A DNA stretch of 64,000 nt from Clostridia bacterium (lineage in GTDB: Bacteria > Bacillota > Clostridia > Oscillospirales > Acutalibacteraceae): the NCBI GenBank assembly GCA_017626295.1, contig JAGAJB010000017.1, forward strand, positions 1-64,000, read 5' to 3'. The notes below the pieces were generated by a model. The model had not been told where the DNA came from, searched no databases, and saw only the letters and a program-made list of their open reading frames with translations. Every line of letters starts with the position of its first letter. Position 1 is the first letter of the stretch. Below, one piece after another: positions 34,125-42,795 of this stretch. A program made the position numbers and the translations under genes.

Positions 34125-35911
34125 AAAAGTTGAATGCATATTTTGAGAAGAAATTACAAGAATTAAAAAATGATGAGATGCAATTAGCTGCATACAACTC
34201 TTTGGATAATACTGTTGTAATTGCAGGACCAGGAAGCGGTAAAACTACAGTTTTGACCTTAAAAGTTATGCAACTTTTGGAACAGTATATTACTGACCCA
34301 AGAGGACTCGCTTGTTTAACATATAGTACTGAAGCAGCTAGAGAATTTAAAGACCGTCTTAAGAAATTGGGACTACAAAAGCGAAAAAATGTGTTTTTGG
34401 GAACGGTTCATAGTTTTTGCCTTTCAGAAATAATTATCCCTTTTGCGAGGCTATATCCTAAGTACAAAATTCCGCAACCTATAAAAATAATCTCTGAAAA
34501 AGAAAAAAACAAATTGTTTGTTGATCAACAATACGAGGGTGAACCTAAATTAGTTGATGTTGATAAAGAACGCACGCGAAATATAAAAGGTATAAGTCGC
34601 GTTGCAATAGAAAGTTACGATGTTGCATTAAGGGCTGCGATTCATTTTGAAGAGTTGCTTTTTGAAAAGGGCTATATTGATTTTATTAGTATGGTTAAGT
34701 TGTCAGTAGAAATGATTAGTAACGAAGCTTATATCCGAAAAGCTCTCGAAGCTAAATATCCCTGGATAATTGTTGATGAGTACCAAGATTTAGGTAAACC
34801 GCTTCATGAAATTATTTTAACATTACTTAATTCAACAAAAATTAAAGTCTTTGCAGTTGGAGATTCGGATCAATCAATATATGGCTTCCAAGGAGCAGCT
34901 CCTGATTATTTATTAGAATTAAGTGAACGAGAAGATATTAATCGTATTTTTTTAAAAAACAATTATAGAAGTTCTCAAACTATAGTTGATGCCTCGCAAT
35001 ATGTTTTAAATAGTACTAGAGGTTATATAGCTTCAGGAAAATTCAAAGATTATGATGCCGACTTAGAGTTCTTTGAATGCTCGTCTGGTATGAATGAGCA
35101 GTACGAAAAGGCAATGGAATTAATAAATGAGTTTCATAAAAATGGTGTGCCGTATCATGAGATAGCTGTATTAGTAGGAAGTAATAACAATATTGCTGAT
35201 TTATCAGAACTTTGTTCTTCTAATAACATACCAACATATTCTTCTCGACAAACATTCAGAACTACTGATTTAACGATTTGGCTCCAAATGTGTGCTAAGT
35301 GGGTAATTGATAAACAAAAATCTTCTTTTGATGATATTTGCTTTGCTTGGAAAAATTTTATAGCACACAAATATTCAGTCGATGAAGATGAGTTTATATC
35401 AATTAGAAAAAATTTATATACAATATTAAACGAAAGTATATCATATGAAAATAATTTAGCTCAGTGGTTAAGCTATATATATGAAAGTATTGATATAACC
35501 GACATCTTCGATGGTTCTGAAAAATATCCAGATGAAATGGAAAACTTGAAGAAATTAAATGAGTTCTTGGACGATGCACCAATGCCACTATCTATAAAAT
35601 TCCTAGCACAATTAGGTACACCGGAAAATCAAGTTGTATTATCCACAAGACATAGTTCCAAAGGTCTTGAATTTGATGTTGTTATTATGCTTGGAATGGA
35701 AAAAGATAGCTTTCCTAGTTACTATGATAAGACCGAAAGGGAGTTGGATGAAGCAAGACGGCTTTGTTTCGTTGCTGTTAGTAGGGCAAGAAAGAAATGT
35801 ATTTTAATTCGTTCGCAACGACTTCCCAATAAGTATGGGAAATGGTTTGCCAAAGATCCATCTCCATTTTGGATAGCACTAAAAGAATTTCAAGAAAATA
35901 GAAAACAATGA
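34121..35911 (+). CDS. gajB: Gabija GajB: UvrD/Rep-like helicase
   Basis: 596 residues, superfamily 1A helicase: Walker A GPGSGKTTVL near residue 36, DEYQD (motif II), GDSDQSIYGFQG (III), NNYRSSQTIVDAS (IV), STRHSSKGLEFD (V) and VAVSRARKKC (VI). It begins with GTG overlapping the gajA stop, showing coupled translation, and is followed by a terminator. Gene order and overlap are as in known Gabija systems. Confidence 0.9.
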   Translation: MKKLNAYFEKKLQELKNDEMQLAAYNSLDNTVVIAGPGSGKTTVLTLKVMQLLEQYITDPRGLACLTYSTEAAREFKDRLKKLGLQKRKNVFLGTVHSFCLSEIIIPFARLYPKYKIPQPIKIISEKEKNKLFVDQQYEGEPKLVDVDKERTRNIKGISRVAIESYDVALRAAIHFEELLFEKGYIDFISMVKLSVEMISNEAYIRKALEAKYPWIIVDEYQDLGKPLHEIILTLLNSTKIKVFAVGDSDQSIYGFQGAAPDYLLELSEREDINRIFLKNNYRSSQTIVDASQYVLNSTRGYIASGKFKDYDADLEFFECSSGMNEQYEKAMELINEFHKNGVPYHEIAVLVGSNNNIADLSELCSSNNIPTYSSRQTFRTTDLTIWLQMCAKWVIDKQKSSFDDICFAWKNFIAHKYSVDEDEFISIRKNLYTILNESISYENNLAQWLSYIYESIDITDIFDGSEKYPDEMENLKKLNEFLDDAPMPLSIKFLAQLGTPENQVVLSTRHSSKGLEFDVVIMLGMEKDSFPSYYDKTERELDEARRLCFVAVSRARKKCILIRSQRLPNKYGKWFAKDPSPFWIALKEFQENRKQ

Positions 35912-35916
35912 AATAG

Positions 35917-35961
35917 AAACAAGGCACTCTAGCGTAACGATTTGAAGTGCCTTGTTTTAGT
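35917..35961 (+). terminator. terminator of the Gabija operon
   Basis: A 12-bp stem (35917-35928 with 35946-35957) with a 17-base loop, followed by TAGTTTTA. Confidence 0.75.
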
Positions 35962-36035
35962 TTTATGAAATTATTTCGTAAAAGGCAAAAACCAAAGGTG
36001 TTACCGATGATGACAAATTCCGTTTTTTTACCTTT

Positions 36036-36112
36036 TGGTGGAGCATAGGGGGCTCCAACCCCTGACCTCTTAGTTGTTAGTTAAACGTTCATACCAGCTG
36101 GGGTAATGCCAT
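36036..36112 (-). pseudogene. degenerate tRNA-like sequence, probable attachment site
   Basis: The reverse complement is 77 nt long and reads as a tRNA with an encoded CCA end (ATGCTCCACCA). The T-stem is perfect (AGGGG/CCCCT) but the loop is TTGGAGC instead of TTCGAGC. The anticodon loop CTAACAA gives AAC (Val-type) with 4 of 5 stem pairs. Five of seven acceptor pairs remain, while the D-stem (CCCC/TGAA) is destroyed. It is not likely to be functional. The 3' end points towards the mobile element, as expected for integration into a tRNA 3' end. Confidence 0.65.
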
Positions 36113-36215
36113 GCGTTTTATTGTGATATGTTTGGGGTGTTTATTTATTAAATTGCTATACCTAACTAACAGGAGAAACATCAGAGTTTTAAAATTAAAA
36201 ATAATTAAACTTATT

Positions 36216-36256
36216 GCAAAAGTCCTTATGTTTTGATAAAATCAAAGCATAAGGAC
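36216..36256 (-). terminator. terminator of the frameshifted membrane-protein gene
   Basis: Fifteen-bp stem (36222-36236 with 36242-36256, one G-U), loop TAAAA, followed on the minus strand by TTTTGC. Confidence 0.7.
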
Positions 36257-36286
36257 CTAATGAGGTTTGTTTTTTATTGTTTACTG

Positions 36287-37277
36287 TTATTCTGTAAAAC
36301 ATTCAGAGATGATTTGAGTTTCAAGTTCTGCCAACCCGTTGTTGCAGGTTATTACAAAGTCACAGTTGGGAGGGAGTTGTTTAAGTGCAATCTTGTACTC
36401 TGTATTTGCGAATTCATACCAAGTATGTTCGTAATTCATTTTTTTAGCAATACGATGAGAGACAATTCCTGACATTGCATATGGATATCCATAATAGTAA
36501 GCACGTTTATAATCGTTACTTGTATACGCAAATTTGAAGAATGTAATGGCAGATAAACTGTCTTGATATTGGTTCCTATTACAACTTTCTTCTTCAATTA
36601 AACTTAAGTATTCAAAGCATTGACCAATTCGATAATAAACGTCACTTTTGTTCGTTGAAGTATCTGTTAAAGATAATAAATGAAAATTGATTGCAATCGC
36701 TTGTAAAAAGACATCTTCAGTTTTGGGATCTCGACTTGAGTATAATTCAATGGCATAATCTTGTTTCAATGTTGCATATGTATTAACTACGGAACTATTG
36801 TTTGAAACAAGATTATACATTTTTTGGGTTAGGTCTAACTGTTCTTTCAGGTCGTCAGTTTGTTGCCTTATTAAAATTAATGTAGTTATTTCTTTGTTCT
36901 TTTTTAAGTCTTCATCACTTAAAGCTTTGGTATCTTGCATGGAGTTTAAATAATTGTTGAAAAAATTTTCAACAGTTTTTAAATCATCAAAAGACGGATC
37001 AGCATTTCCAACAACGAATTCATCAAAGTCATATTTGATGGATGCACTATTAGTGGTGAGTTCGCACTTGTTTTCTAATTCGTTTTCAATGATAGACGAA
37101 ACACATTCGGTTAATATGGTAAGTATTACAGAAATTATTGCAATTGATAATAGCGTTATGAAGGCTTTTCTTTTCTGTTTTGGTTTCTGCTTTTTTTTCT
37201 TTAAGAAAGAGCAGAATTACCGTTAATATGATTGAAGCAATTGAAAACATAATAATAAACATTGTAGGTTCGCTCAT
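36287..37277 (-). CDS. two-helix membrane protein with an extracytoplasmic helical-repeat domain, frameshifted
   Basis: The gene starts at 37277 (MSEPTMFIIMFSIASI, GGAGG upstream) with one membrane helix followed by FLKEKK. The frame then passes a run of eight A (minus strand; 37191-37198). In the next frame the coding continues as KQKRKAFITLLSIAIISVIL (second helix), then about 290 residues including a TPR-like region (YYRIGQCFEYLSLIEEE) to the stop at 36287. With seven A the two parts form one continuous protein of about 330 residues. The second part has no start codon before 36940. No family recognised. Confidence 0.65.
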
Positions 37278-37435
37278 AATATTACCTCCATATATAATAA
37301 TTCTATATGTTATAGTATATATGGAAATGTAAAAAACACAATACAATCATTAAAAATTTTTAGGCGAAACATCAACAAAATTTCAGGTGTTCTATTGTAA
37401 AAAAATACAAAACTGTTATTAAAGGTTTTTTGATA

Positions 37436-37464
37436 TTGACATTGTGTTTTTTTAGTAGTATTAT
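37436..37464 (+). promoter_or_regulatory. sigma-A promoter of the ROK regulator
   Basis: TTGACA (37436-37441), 17-bp spacer, TATTAT (37459-37464), 57 bp before the start codon. Confidence 0.75.
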
Positions 37465-37521
37465 AATATGTATTGTGTTCAAATTGGTTTCGGTTTTAAG
37501 ATTAATGGAGAGGTTGTTTAA

Positions 37522-38874
37522 ATGGAAAATTCAAATGTACGCGATAAAGATGTCTTGAAAAAAAATCTGAAAACGATTAATTATGTGAGACATCATCAAG
37601 ATTTAGACATCTCTGCAATTGCAGACGCTTTTGGAGTATCTTGGCCAACAATGAAAACAAATTTTACAGTGTTATACAAAAATGATTTGTTGAGTGAAGG
37701 TGATAAGCCGAGAAAGCACATTGTAAACTCATCTTACGGGGTTATGTTAGGATTGTCAATAGGTGCAACAGAAACCAAAATTACCTTAATAGATTTTTCG
37801 TTTGATGCCATAGATTGGTCACTTTCTCCATATAATTATTTGTATGATAAAATACAAAAAATTGTTAGTTTGAAACCTAGTGCTCAAGAAAATGAAAAAG
37901 TTGTATGTTTCGAAACGGCGCATGATTTTTTAAGTATTTACTCAACAAGTACCAACATTATAAGCACAGTTTTCGCTTTTTGTAAAAAATATAACTTGAA
38001 TTTGTTGTCTGTTGGGATTGCCTTACCTGGTGTTGTAGATAAAAAAAGCCAAAAAATGATTTTTTGTCCCAATATACCAGAGTTGGTGAACATTAATGTT
38101 AATAGAATAGTTTCAGATGAGATTTTAGATTTATTAAAACAAAACGAAATTGCTTTCCATATATCTCATGACGCAACAGCCGTTACGGTATTCGAAAAAG
38201 AATGGAACTATAAACAGTATTTTTCAAAAGATATAGATGCGCTTAGTAAAAATATGGCTGTAATATATATGGGCTCAGGGTTAGCTTCAGGTTACATATT
38301 TGAAAATAGGTTGTTGTTAGGAACAACTGGCACTGGTGAAATTGGACATTTGGATTTGCAGTATAACGATTTACCATTCATAAATGATGACGAAACGTGT
38401 GATTATGTATTATCAAAAGATAAAAGACAAGAACCTGTAGATGTTGAAGAGTGTGCTTGTATGTGTGGAAAAGCCAATTGCCTTGAAACATTAATTAGAG
38501 CTAAAGTGTTTAACTCTACAAACATGAAAGATTTTCTAAAAAAAATAGATAAAAATTCACTTGCTTCGTTTAAAGAGTTTAATCCGTATAGGTACAGAGT
38601 TTTGTGCCATTTTATTTCTCAATTACTTAACATCACTATAAATATGTTGAATGTTGATAGAATTGTCCTTACTGGAAGGGTGTTTAATGGAATACCACAG
38701 TTAAAGAATGACATTAAAAGTTTGAAAATACAGAGTTCATTGGGATGTTTTTCTGAAGATTGTGATGTTTCTTTTGGAAGTACAAGAACTGATGCTGTTG
38801 CAATAGGGGCTGCTATTCTTAGTTATTATTATTTGTTTAATGATTCAAATAATGAAATGAGAATTGAATGGTAA
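37522..38874 (+). CDS. ROK-family transcriptional regulator
   Basis: 450 residues. An N-terminal winged helix-turn-helix (about 25-65, ISAIADAFGVSWPTMKTNF) is joined to a sugar-kinase-like ROK domain with GLSIGATETK, GIALPGVVD, GTTGTGEIGHLDL and the zinc signature CACMCGKANCLE. The final segment RTDAVAIGAAIL is typical. NagC/XylR-type members sense sugars and repress uptake genes, but no sugar operon adjoins it. It has its own promoter and terminator. The A/T-rich composition matches the incoming DNA on the left rather than the hydrogenase region. Confidence 0.85.
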   Translation: MENSNVRDKDVLKKNLKTINYVRHHQDLDISAIADAFGVSWPTMKTNFTVLYKNDLLSEGDKPRKHIVNSSYGVMLGLSIGATETKITLIDFSFDAIDWSLSPYNYLYDKIQKIVSLKPSAQENEKVVCFETAHDFLSIYSTSTNIISTVFAFCKKYNLNLLSVGIALPGVVDKKSQKMIFCPNIPELVNINVNRIVSDEILDLLKQNEIAFHISHDATAVTVFEKEWNYKQYFSKDIDALSKNMAVIYMGSGLASGYIFENRLLLGTTGTGEIGHLDLQYNDLPFINDDETCDYVLSKDKRQEPVDVEECACMCGKANCLETLIRAKVFNSTNMKDFLKKIDKNSLASFKEFNPYRYRVLCHFISQLLNITINMLNVDRIVLTGRVFNGIPQLKNDIKSLKIQSSLGCFSEDCDVSFGSTRTDAVAIGAAILSYYYLFNDSNNEMRIEW

Positions 38875-38901
38875 GGTGAATAGTTTTTGCCGGTGGTTGA
38901 A

Positions 38902-38958
38902 ATCAATGAATGTAACATTTTATTTGAGGATAAATGTTACATTCATTGATATTTTTTT
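38902..38958 (+). terminator. long perfect terminator after the ROK gene
   Basis: A 19-bp perfect stem (38902-38920 with 38932-38950), loop 11 bases, followed by ATTTTTTTA. Confidence 0.88.
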
Positions 38959-38980
38959 ATGTCTATGCTCCTTTCTTGAA

Positions 38981-39670
38981 TTATTTGTGTAGAAAGACCA
39001 TACCTTTTTTGTTTGGGTATGGTCTTAGTTTAACACTAACAGGAGCCATGGCGGCGCCCATATTGTTTGGGTCGGTTATGCCTAAATCACGTACCGAGCC
39101 GATAATAACCTTTTCTATCTTGGGAGAAGTGTCGGTTTCTTTGCTGCTGACTACGGCGCAACCTGCACCTGTTACGGTCCACTGTGAAGCAGGCGTTCTT
39201 TGACCGCCGTATTCAAGAGGATACCTGTATTGGCGTTCGGCAGAACAAAAATGTGATGATGCGGCGGCGACTGCGTTTTTAGCAGCCCCCGAATCTACAA
39301 AGATACCTGAAAGCGCCAAAGAAAGAGCCATAGTCGAACACGCTCCGTAAAGTCCCGCAAAGGGCATTTTCAAATCGCGCATACCGAAAGAAGAACCGAT
39401 ACATTGATTTAAAAGGTCGCCTGCAAAGGCACACTGAATATCTGTTTTTGATAACCCTGCTTTCTTTATAGCAGTTTCTATTGCCGTTTTTTGCATATGT
39501 GTTTCTGCTTTTTCAAATGTCTTTTCACCGCAGAATTCGTCGGTATAGGTTTTATCGAAATATTTACCCAATGGTCCTTCCGATTCCTTTTTGCCTACCG
39601 CTGCAGCGTAGCCGATGATAGACGGCTTATTTTCAAGAATCACCGTGTTAAAACCTGTAATTTTCGGCAT
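38981..39670 (-). pseudogene. spoVAD: 3'-truncated spoVAD
   Basis: 229 codons aligning with the first two thirds of SpoVAD (usual length about 338), a thiolase-fold protein of the dipicolinic acid channel. Recognisable parts are GKYFDKTYTDEFCGEKTFEKAE, GLYGACSTMALSL, SHFCSAERQYRYPLEYGGQR and DLGITDPNNMGAAMAP, each typical of the family. Immediately after GAAMAP (near 39,055) similarity ends, and 19 unrelated codons lead to a stop. The lost segment and spoVAE are not elsewhere in the window. AAGGAAG still precedes the ATG. Confidence 0.85.
38994..39026. repeat. hairpin at the break in spoVAD
   Basis: Eleven-bp inverted repeat AAGACCATACC/GGTATGGTCTT (38994-39004 with 39016-39026) inside the foreign 3' tail of spoVAD. 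It has a T-run only in the loop, so it is not a canonical terminator. It may mark the end of inserted DNA. Confidence 0.5.
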
Positions 39671-39717
39671 AATATACTTCCTTTAAAATTTAAATCCAAT
39701 TTTATTATTAACAAAAA

Positions 39718-39746
39718 TACTTCCTGTATGCAGGAAGCATTTTTAA
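39718..39746. terminator. hairpin between spoVAD and the glycosyltransferase gene
   Basis: CTTCCTG-TATG-CAGGAAG (39720-39737) with T-runs on both strands (ATTTTT and TATTTTT). The rest of the 283-bp space between the divergent genes shows no other structure apart from a weak plus-strand promoter-like sequence. Confidence 0.5.
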
Positions 39747-39953
39747 TTCATTATCAGTTTTGTCACTTTTTGATAATAGCAAAATTAGTTTTTCAACCGA
39801 TATATATTTCTAAAAATGGAAAGCAAAATTTGAACAAAAGGTGTGAAATTAATATTTACTTCCAAAAATCTTTGTGTTATCATTCAAATAGAGTAAAGTT
39901 TTGTATTGCCACACAGTTTTGTGTTGTTTTTTTGGAGTGGAGGAAAAGTAAAT

Positions 39954-40742
39954 ATGAATATAGCATATATTACCCTTATTACTAATGAAAATTATTTGAA
40001 TGGTGCTTTGACTTTAGCGCAATCAGTAAAAAATACAAAAACAAAAATACCGTTTTTCGTTTTAGTTCCCGATAATATTAACGAAAGAGTCATTGAAAAG
40101 TTAACTTTAAATGATGTAAAGTATATTAAATTTGCTGATTCTCAGACAGAACAGGTTGAAACGAATCATTATTGGAAAGATACCATAACAAAGTTGCGTG
40201 TATTTGCCTTAACCGAATTTGATAAAATTGTTTTTCTTGATGCAGATGCAATAGTTTTCAAGAATATAGATTTTTTGTTTGAAAAGCCACATTTGTCAGC
40301 AGTGGCTGCCGGAAAAGAATTACATCCTGATTGGGTATATCTGAATTCGGGTCTTATGGTTATTGAACCTGATAAAGAACATTATAATGCGATGGTTTCT
40401 TTAATAGAAGAGGCGCATAATGAGTGTATAAAAGCAGGAAGACCTTTCGGCGATCAAGATGTAATCAGTAAATTCTACTCCGACTGGCATAAAAAAGAAG
40501 AATTACATTTGCATTCTGCTTTTAATGTTTTGTTAGGTTACGGCGGTATTCTGAAAAAAGCCAAGGTAATTGATGGTTTCTCAGATATTTATTTTTATCA
40601 TTTTACAGGTAAGCAGAAACCCTGGGGGGATTTCCGTGACAGAGTTATAGTCTTACTTAAACTTTTACGCAGAAGCCCTGTTTGGAGTATCGATTTAAAA
40701 GCATATATGCAATATCGTAAAGTTTTAAAGAGTTTATTATAA
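39954..40742 (+). CDS. GT8-family (glycogenin-like) glycosyltransferase
   Basis: 262 residues. N-terminal Rossmann-like MNIAYITLITNENYLNGAL, the metal-binding DxD in FLDADAIVF (96-98), NSGLMVIEP, DQDVISKFY and the C-terminal HFTGKQKPW are diagnostic of GT8 enzymes using UDP-sugars. The start at 39954 has GGAGG ten bases upstream. It lies alone on the plus strand between spoVAC and spoVAD, which are normally adjacent, so it is probably an insertion. Confidence 0.85.
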   Translation: MNIAYITLITNENYLNGALTLAQSVKNTKTKIPFFVLVPDNINERVIEKLTLNDVKYIKFADSQTEQVETNHYWKDTITKLRVFALTEFDKIVFLDADAIVFKNIDFLFEKPHLSAVAAGKELHPDWVYLNSGLMVIEPDKEHYNAMVSLIEEAHNECIKAGRPFGDQDVISKFYSDWHKKEELHLHSAFNVLLGYGGILKKAKVIDGFSDIYFYHFTGKQKPWGDFRDRVIVLLKLLRRSPVWSIDLKAYMQYRKVLKSLL

Positions 40743-40788
40743 TAAAATGAAGTAGTGAGAACAGGCAACCTTTTTAGATTGCTTGCTC

Positions 40789-41226
40789 CTACATTTTATC
40801 GCATATATAATAAATTAACCCATATAAACTTGCACTGCTGCAACCGTAAACTATTACAGGGCCTGCAAGGTTAAACATCTTTGCACCTGTGCCGAGGATT
40901 CTGCCCTCCGTACTGAATTCTACCGCAGGGGAAACTACGGAGTTTGCAAAGCCTGTAATGGGTACTGCAGTACCTGCACCTGCGTGTTTTGCTATATTGT
41001 CGAAAACACCTGCACCTGTAAGAATTGCGGTCATAACTATGAGTGTTGTTGAAACGGCAAGTTTTACTTCATCCTCATTTAAGTCGGTTAAACCGTAAAG
41101 AGTTTTTAAAACTTCACCGAAACAGCATATTCCGCCACCGAAAATAAACGCTTTAATGCAGTCTTTTAAAAGCGGTGATTTTGGCGTTGTGTTATGAACC
41201 AAATCTTTATATTGTTTGTTATCCGT
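40789..41226 (-). CDS. spoVAC: spoVAC with a lost ATG start
   Basis: The 137-codon open frame from TTG 41202 encodes SpoVAC (TPKSPLLKDCIKAFIFGGGI, VGGA-type membrane helices, GAGTAVPITGFANSVVSPA), a membrane part of the germination channel. Reading further upstream adds NKQYKDL, a normal family N-terminus, back to an ACG codon at 41226-41224. That codon has AAGGAAGTGA at the right distance. The expected ATG is therefore ACG. Translation from ACG would be poor. Downstream spoVAD is truncated, so the gene is probably a relic. Confidence 0.75.
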   Translation of the reverse strand, partial: TDNKQYKDLVHNTTPKSPLLKDCIKAFIFGGGICCFGEVLKTLYGLTDLNEDEVKLAVSTTLIVMTAILTGAGVFDNIAKHAGAGTAVPITGFANSVVSPAVEFSTEGRILGTGAKMFNLAGPVIVYGCSSASLYGLIYYICDKM

Positions 41227-41298
41227 AAAATCACTTCCTTAAGTTCTTCCGTAAAATTTTTTCCGTTTATTTTCTTTTTATACACATATATATCGGGG

Positions 41299-41327
41299 TT
41301 GAAAAATTTACGGAAATAGAGTATAAT
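41299..41327 (+). promoter_or_regulatory. sigma-A promoter of the hydrogenase maturation operon
   Basis: TTGAAA (41299-41304), 17-bp spacer, TATAAT (41322-41327). Transcription would start near 41334. Confidence 0.75.
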
Positions 41328-41333
41328 CAAACT

Positions 41334-41424
41334 GTACCTGACATAAAGGTCTTGCCTGAGTGAAAGGTGCGGTTAAAACATAGGTGTATTATGTGTTGCC
41401 GTACCTTTATAGGTGCGGCTTTTT
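41334..41424 (+). promoter_or_regulatory. attenuator-type leader of the TM1266-hydEGF operon
   Basis: A terminator (41398-41406 with 41411-41419, then TTTTT) overlaps a rival hairpin in which 41364-41372 pairs with 41399-41407 around a small inner stem (41378-41382 with 41390-41394). The two cannot form together. The sequence 41364-41372 mimics the terminator's right arm. This is the layout of a riboswitch or RNA-thermo/attenuator; I do not recognise a known class. Confidence 0.7.
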
Positions 41425-41452
41425 ATGTTTAAAAATTAAAGGAGGCGATTTT

Positions 41453-41710
41453 TTGGCTTCAAGAGTCGGTGTTATCAGTATCATAGTTGAAAACGGCGAT
41501 TCCGTAGAGGAACTTAATGCAGTTTTACACAAATACGGTGAATATATAGTCGGCAGAATGGGTATTCCTTATCGGCAGAGGAATATAAGTGTTATAAGCG
41601 TGGCTATTGATGCTCCGCAGGATGTTATATCTACTTTAAGCGGTAAAATCGGCAACCTTAAGGGAATCAGCGCAAAAACAGTTCTTTCAAATGTGATCAG
41701 CGATGAATGA
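41453..41710 (+). CDS. TM1266-family regulator associated with [FeFe]-hydrogenase
   Basis: 85 residues from a TTG start (41453) with GGAGG seven bases upstream: LASRVGVISIIVENG, GEYIVGRMGIPYR, ISVISVAIDAPQDVISTLSG. Ferredoxin-like (NikR/ACT-like) fold. Members sit beside HydE/F/G genes and are taken to regulate them. Overlaps hydE by 8 bp. Confidence 0.85.
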   Translation: MASRVGVISIIVENGDSVEELNAVLHKYGEYIVGRMGIPYRQRNISVISVAIDAPQDVISTLSGKIGNLKGISAKTVLSNVISDE

Positions 41711-42749
41711 CGTAATTTTACTTGCCGAGAAATTATATAAAAATCACTCGCTGACTGTTAATGAGTATGAAAAACTTATATCACAACGCACAAGTGAATC
41801 TGCTAAATATCTTACGGAGAAAGCAGATGAAGTCAGAAAAGCAATTTACGGTAATAAGGTTTTCGTAAGAGGTCTTATTGAAATAAGTAATATCTGTAAA
41901 AATGACTGTTATTATTGCGGTATAAGGGGCGGTAACGTTAACTGTGAACGATACAGGCTTACCCCGGAAGAAATTTTTCTTTGTTGTAAAGAGGGTTACG
42001 CGTTAGGTTTTCGCACCTTCGTTCTTCAAGGTGGTGAGGACGGATTTTTTACAGATGAAGTACTGTGTGATTTAATAAAGAAAATAAAAAATCTTTTCCC
42101 CGAATGTGCCGTAACTCTCTCTTTAGGTGAGAGGAGTCGGGAAAGTTACCAAAAGTTATACGTTTCAGGGGCGGACAGATACCTTTTACGTCACGAAACT
42201 GCTGATGAGTGGCTTTATAAAAAACTTCATCCCGAAAATATGTCTTTGAAAAACCGAATGGAATGCCTTAAAAATCTTAAAGGAATCGGTTTTCAGACAG
42301 GTTGCGGTTTTATGGTGGGTGCACCTTACCAAACGGCAGAACACATTGCAAAAGATTTAAAGTTTATAGAGGAATTTAAACCCGATATGTGCGGTATAGG
42401 TCCCTTTGTTCCTCATAAAGATACAAAATTTAAGTCAAATGAACACGGCAGTGCAGAACTTACCTGTTATTTGCTTTCAATAATTCGCCTTATACACCCC
42501 AATATTCTTTTGCCTGCCACAACTGCATTAGGGACTATTGACCCCGTTGGGCGTGAAAAAGGTATTTTGTCAGGGGCAAATGTAGTGATGCCAAATCTTT
42601 CACCCGAACAGGTCCGTAAAAAATATGACCTTTATGATAATAAAGTGAGTTCCGGCGCGGAAAGTGCAATGCAGAGAAAAAATCTTGAAAAGAGAATGGA
42701 AAAAATCGGTTTTAAGGTAGTCACCGCACGCGGTGATGTAATTAAATAA
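41703..42749 (+). CDS. hydE: [FeFe]-hydrogenase maturase HydE (radical SAM)
   Basis: 348 residues. The radical SAM cluster motif is C65-x3-C69-x2-C72 (CKNDCYYC), followed by FVLQGGEDGFF and GCGFMVGAPYQT. HydE acts with HydG and HydF to build the dithiomethylamine-bridged di-iron centre. Length is normal. It is followed after 46 bp by hydG. Confidence 0.95.
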   Translation: MNDVILLAEKLYKNHSLTVNEYEKLISQRTSESAKYLTEKADEVRKAIYGNKVFVRGLIEISNICKNDCYYCGIRGGNVNCERYRLTPEEIFLCCKEGYALGFRTFVLQGGEDGFFTDEVLCDLIKKIKNLFPECAVTLSLGERSRESYQKLYVSGADRYLLRHETADEWLYKKLHPENMSLKNRMECLKNLKGIGFQTGCGFMVGAPYQTAEHIAKDLKFIEEFKPDMCGIGPFVPHKDTKFKSNEHGSAELTCYLLSIIRLIHPNILLPATTALGTIDPVGREKGILSGANVVMPNLSPEQVRKKYDLYDNKVSSGAESAMQRKNLEKRMEKIGFKVVTARGDVIK

Positions 42750-42795
42750 ATTTATCTGACGGAAAGAGAAATCTGACCGCAAGAGAGGAGATATT

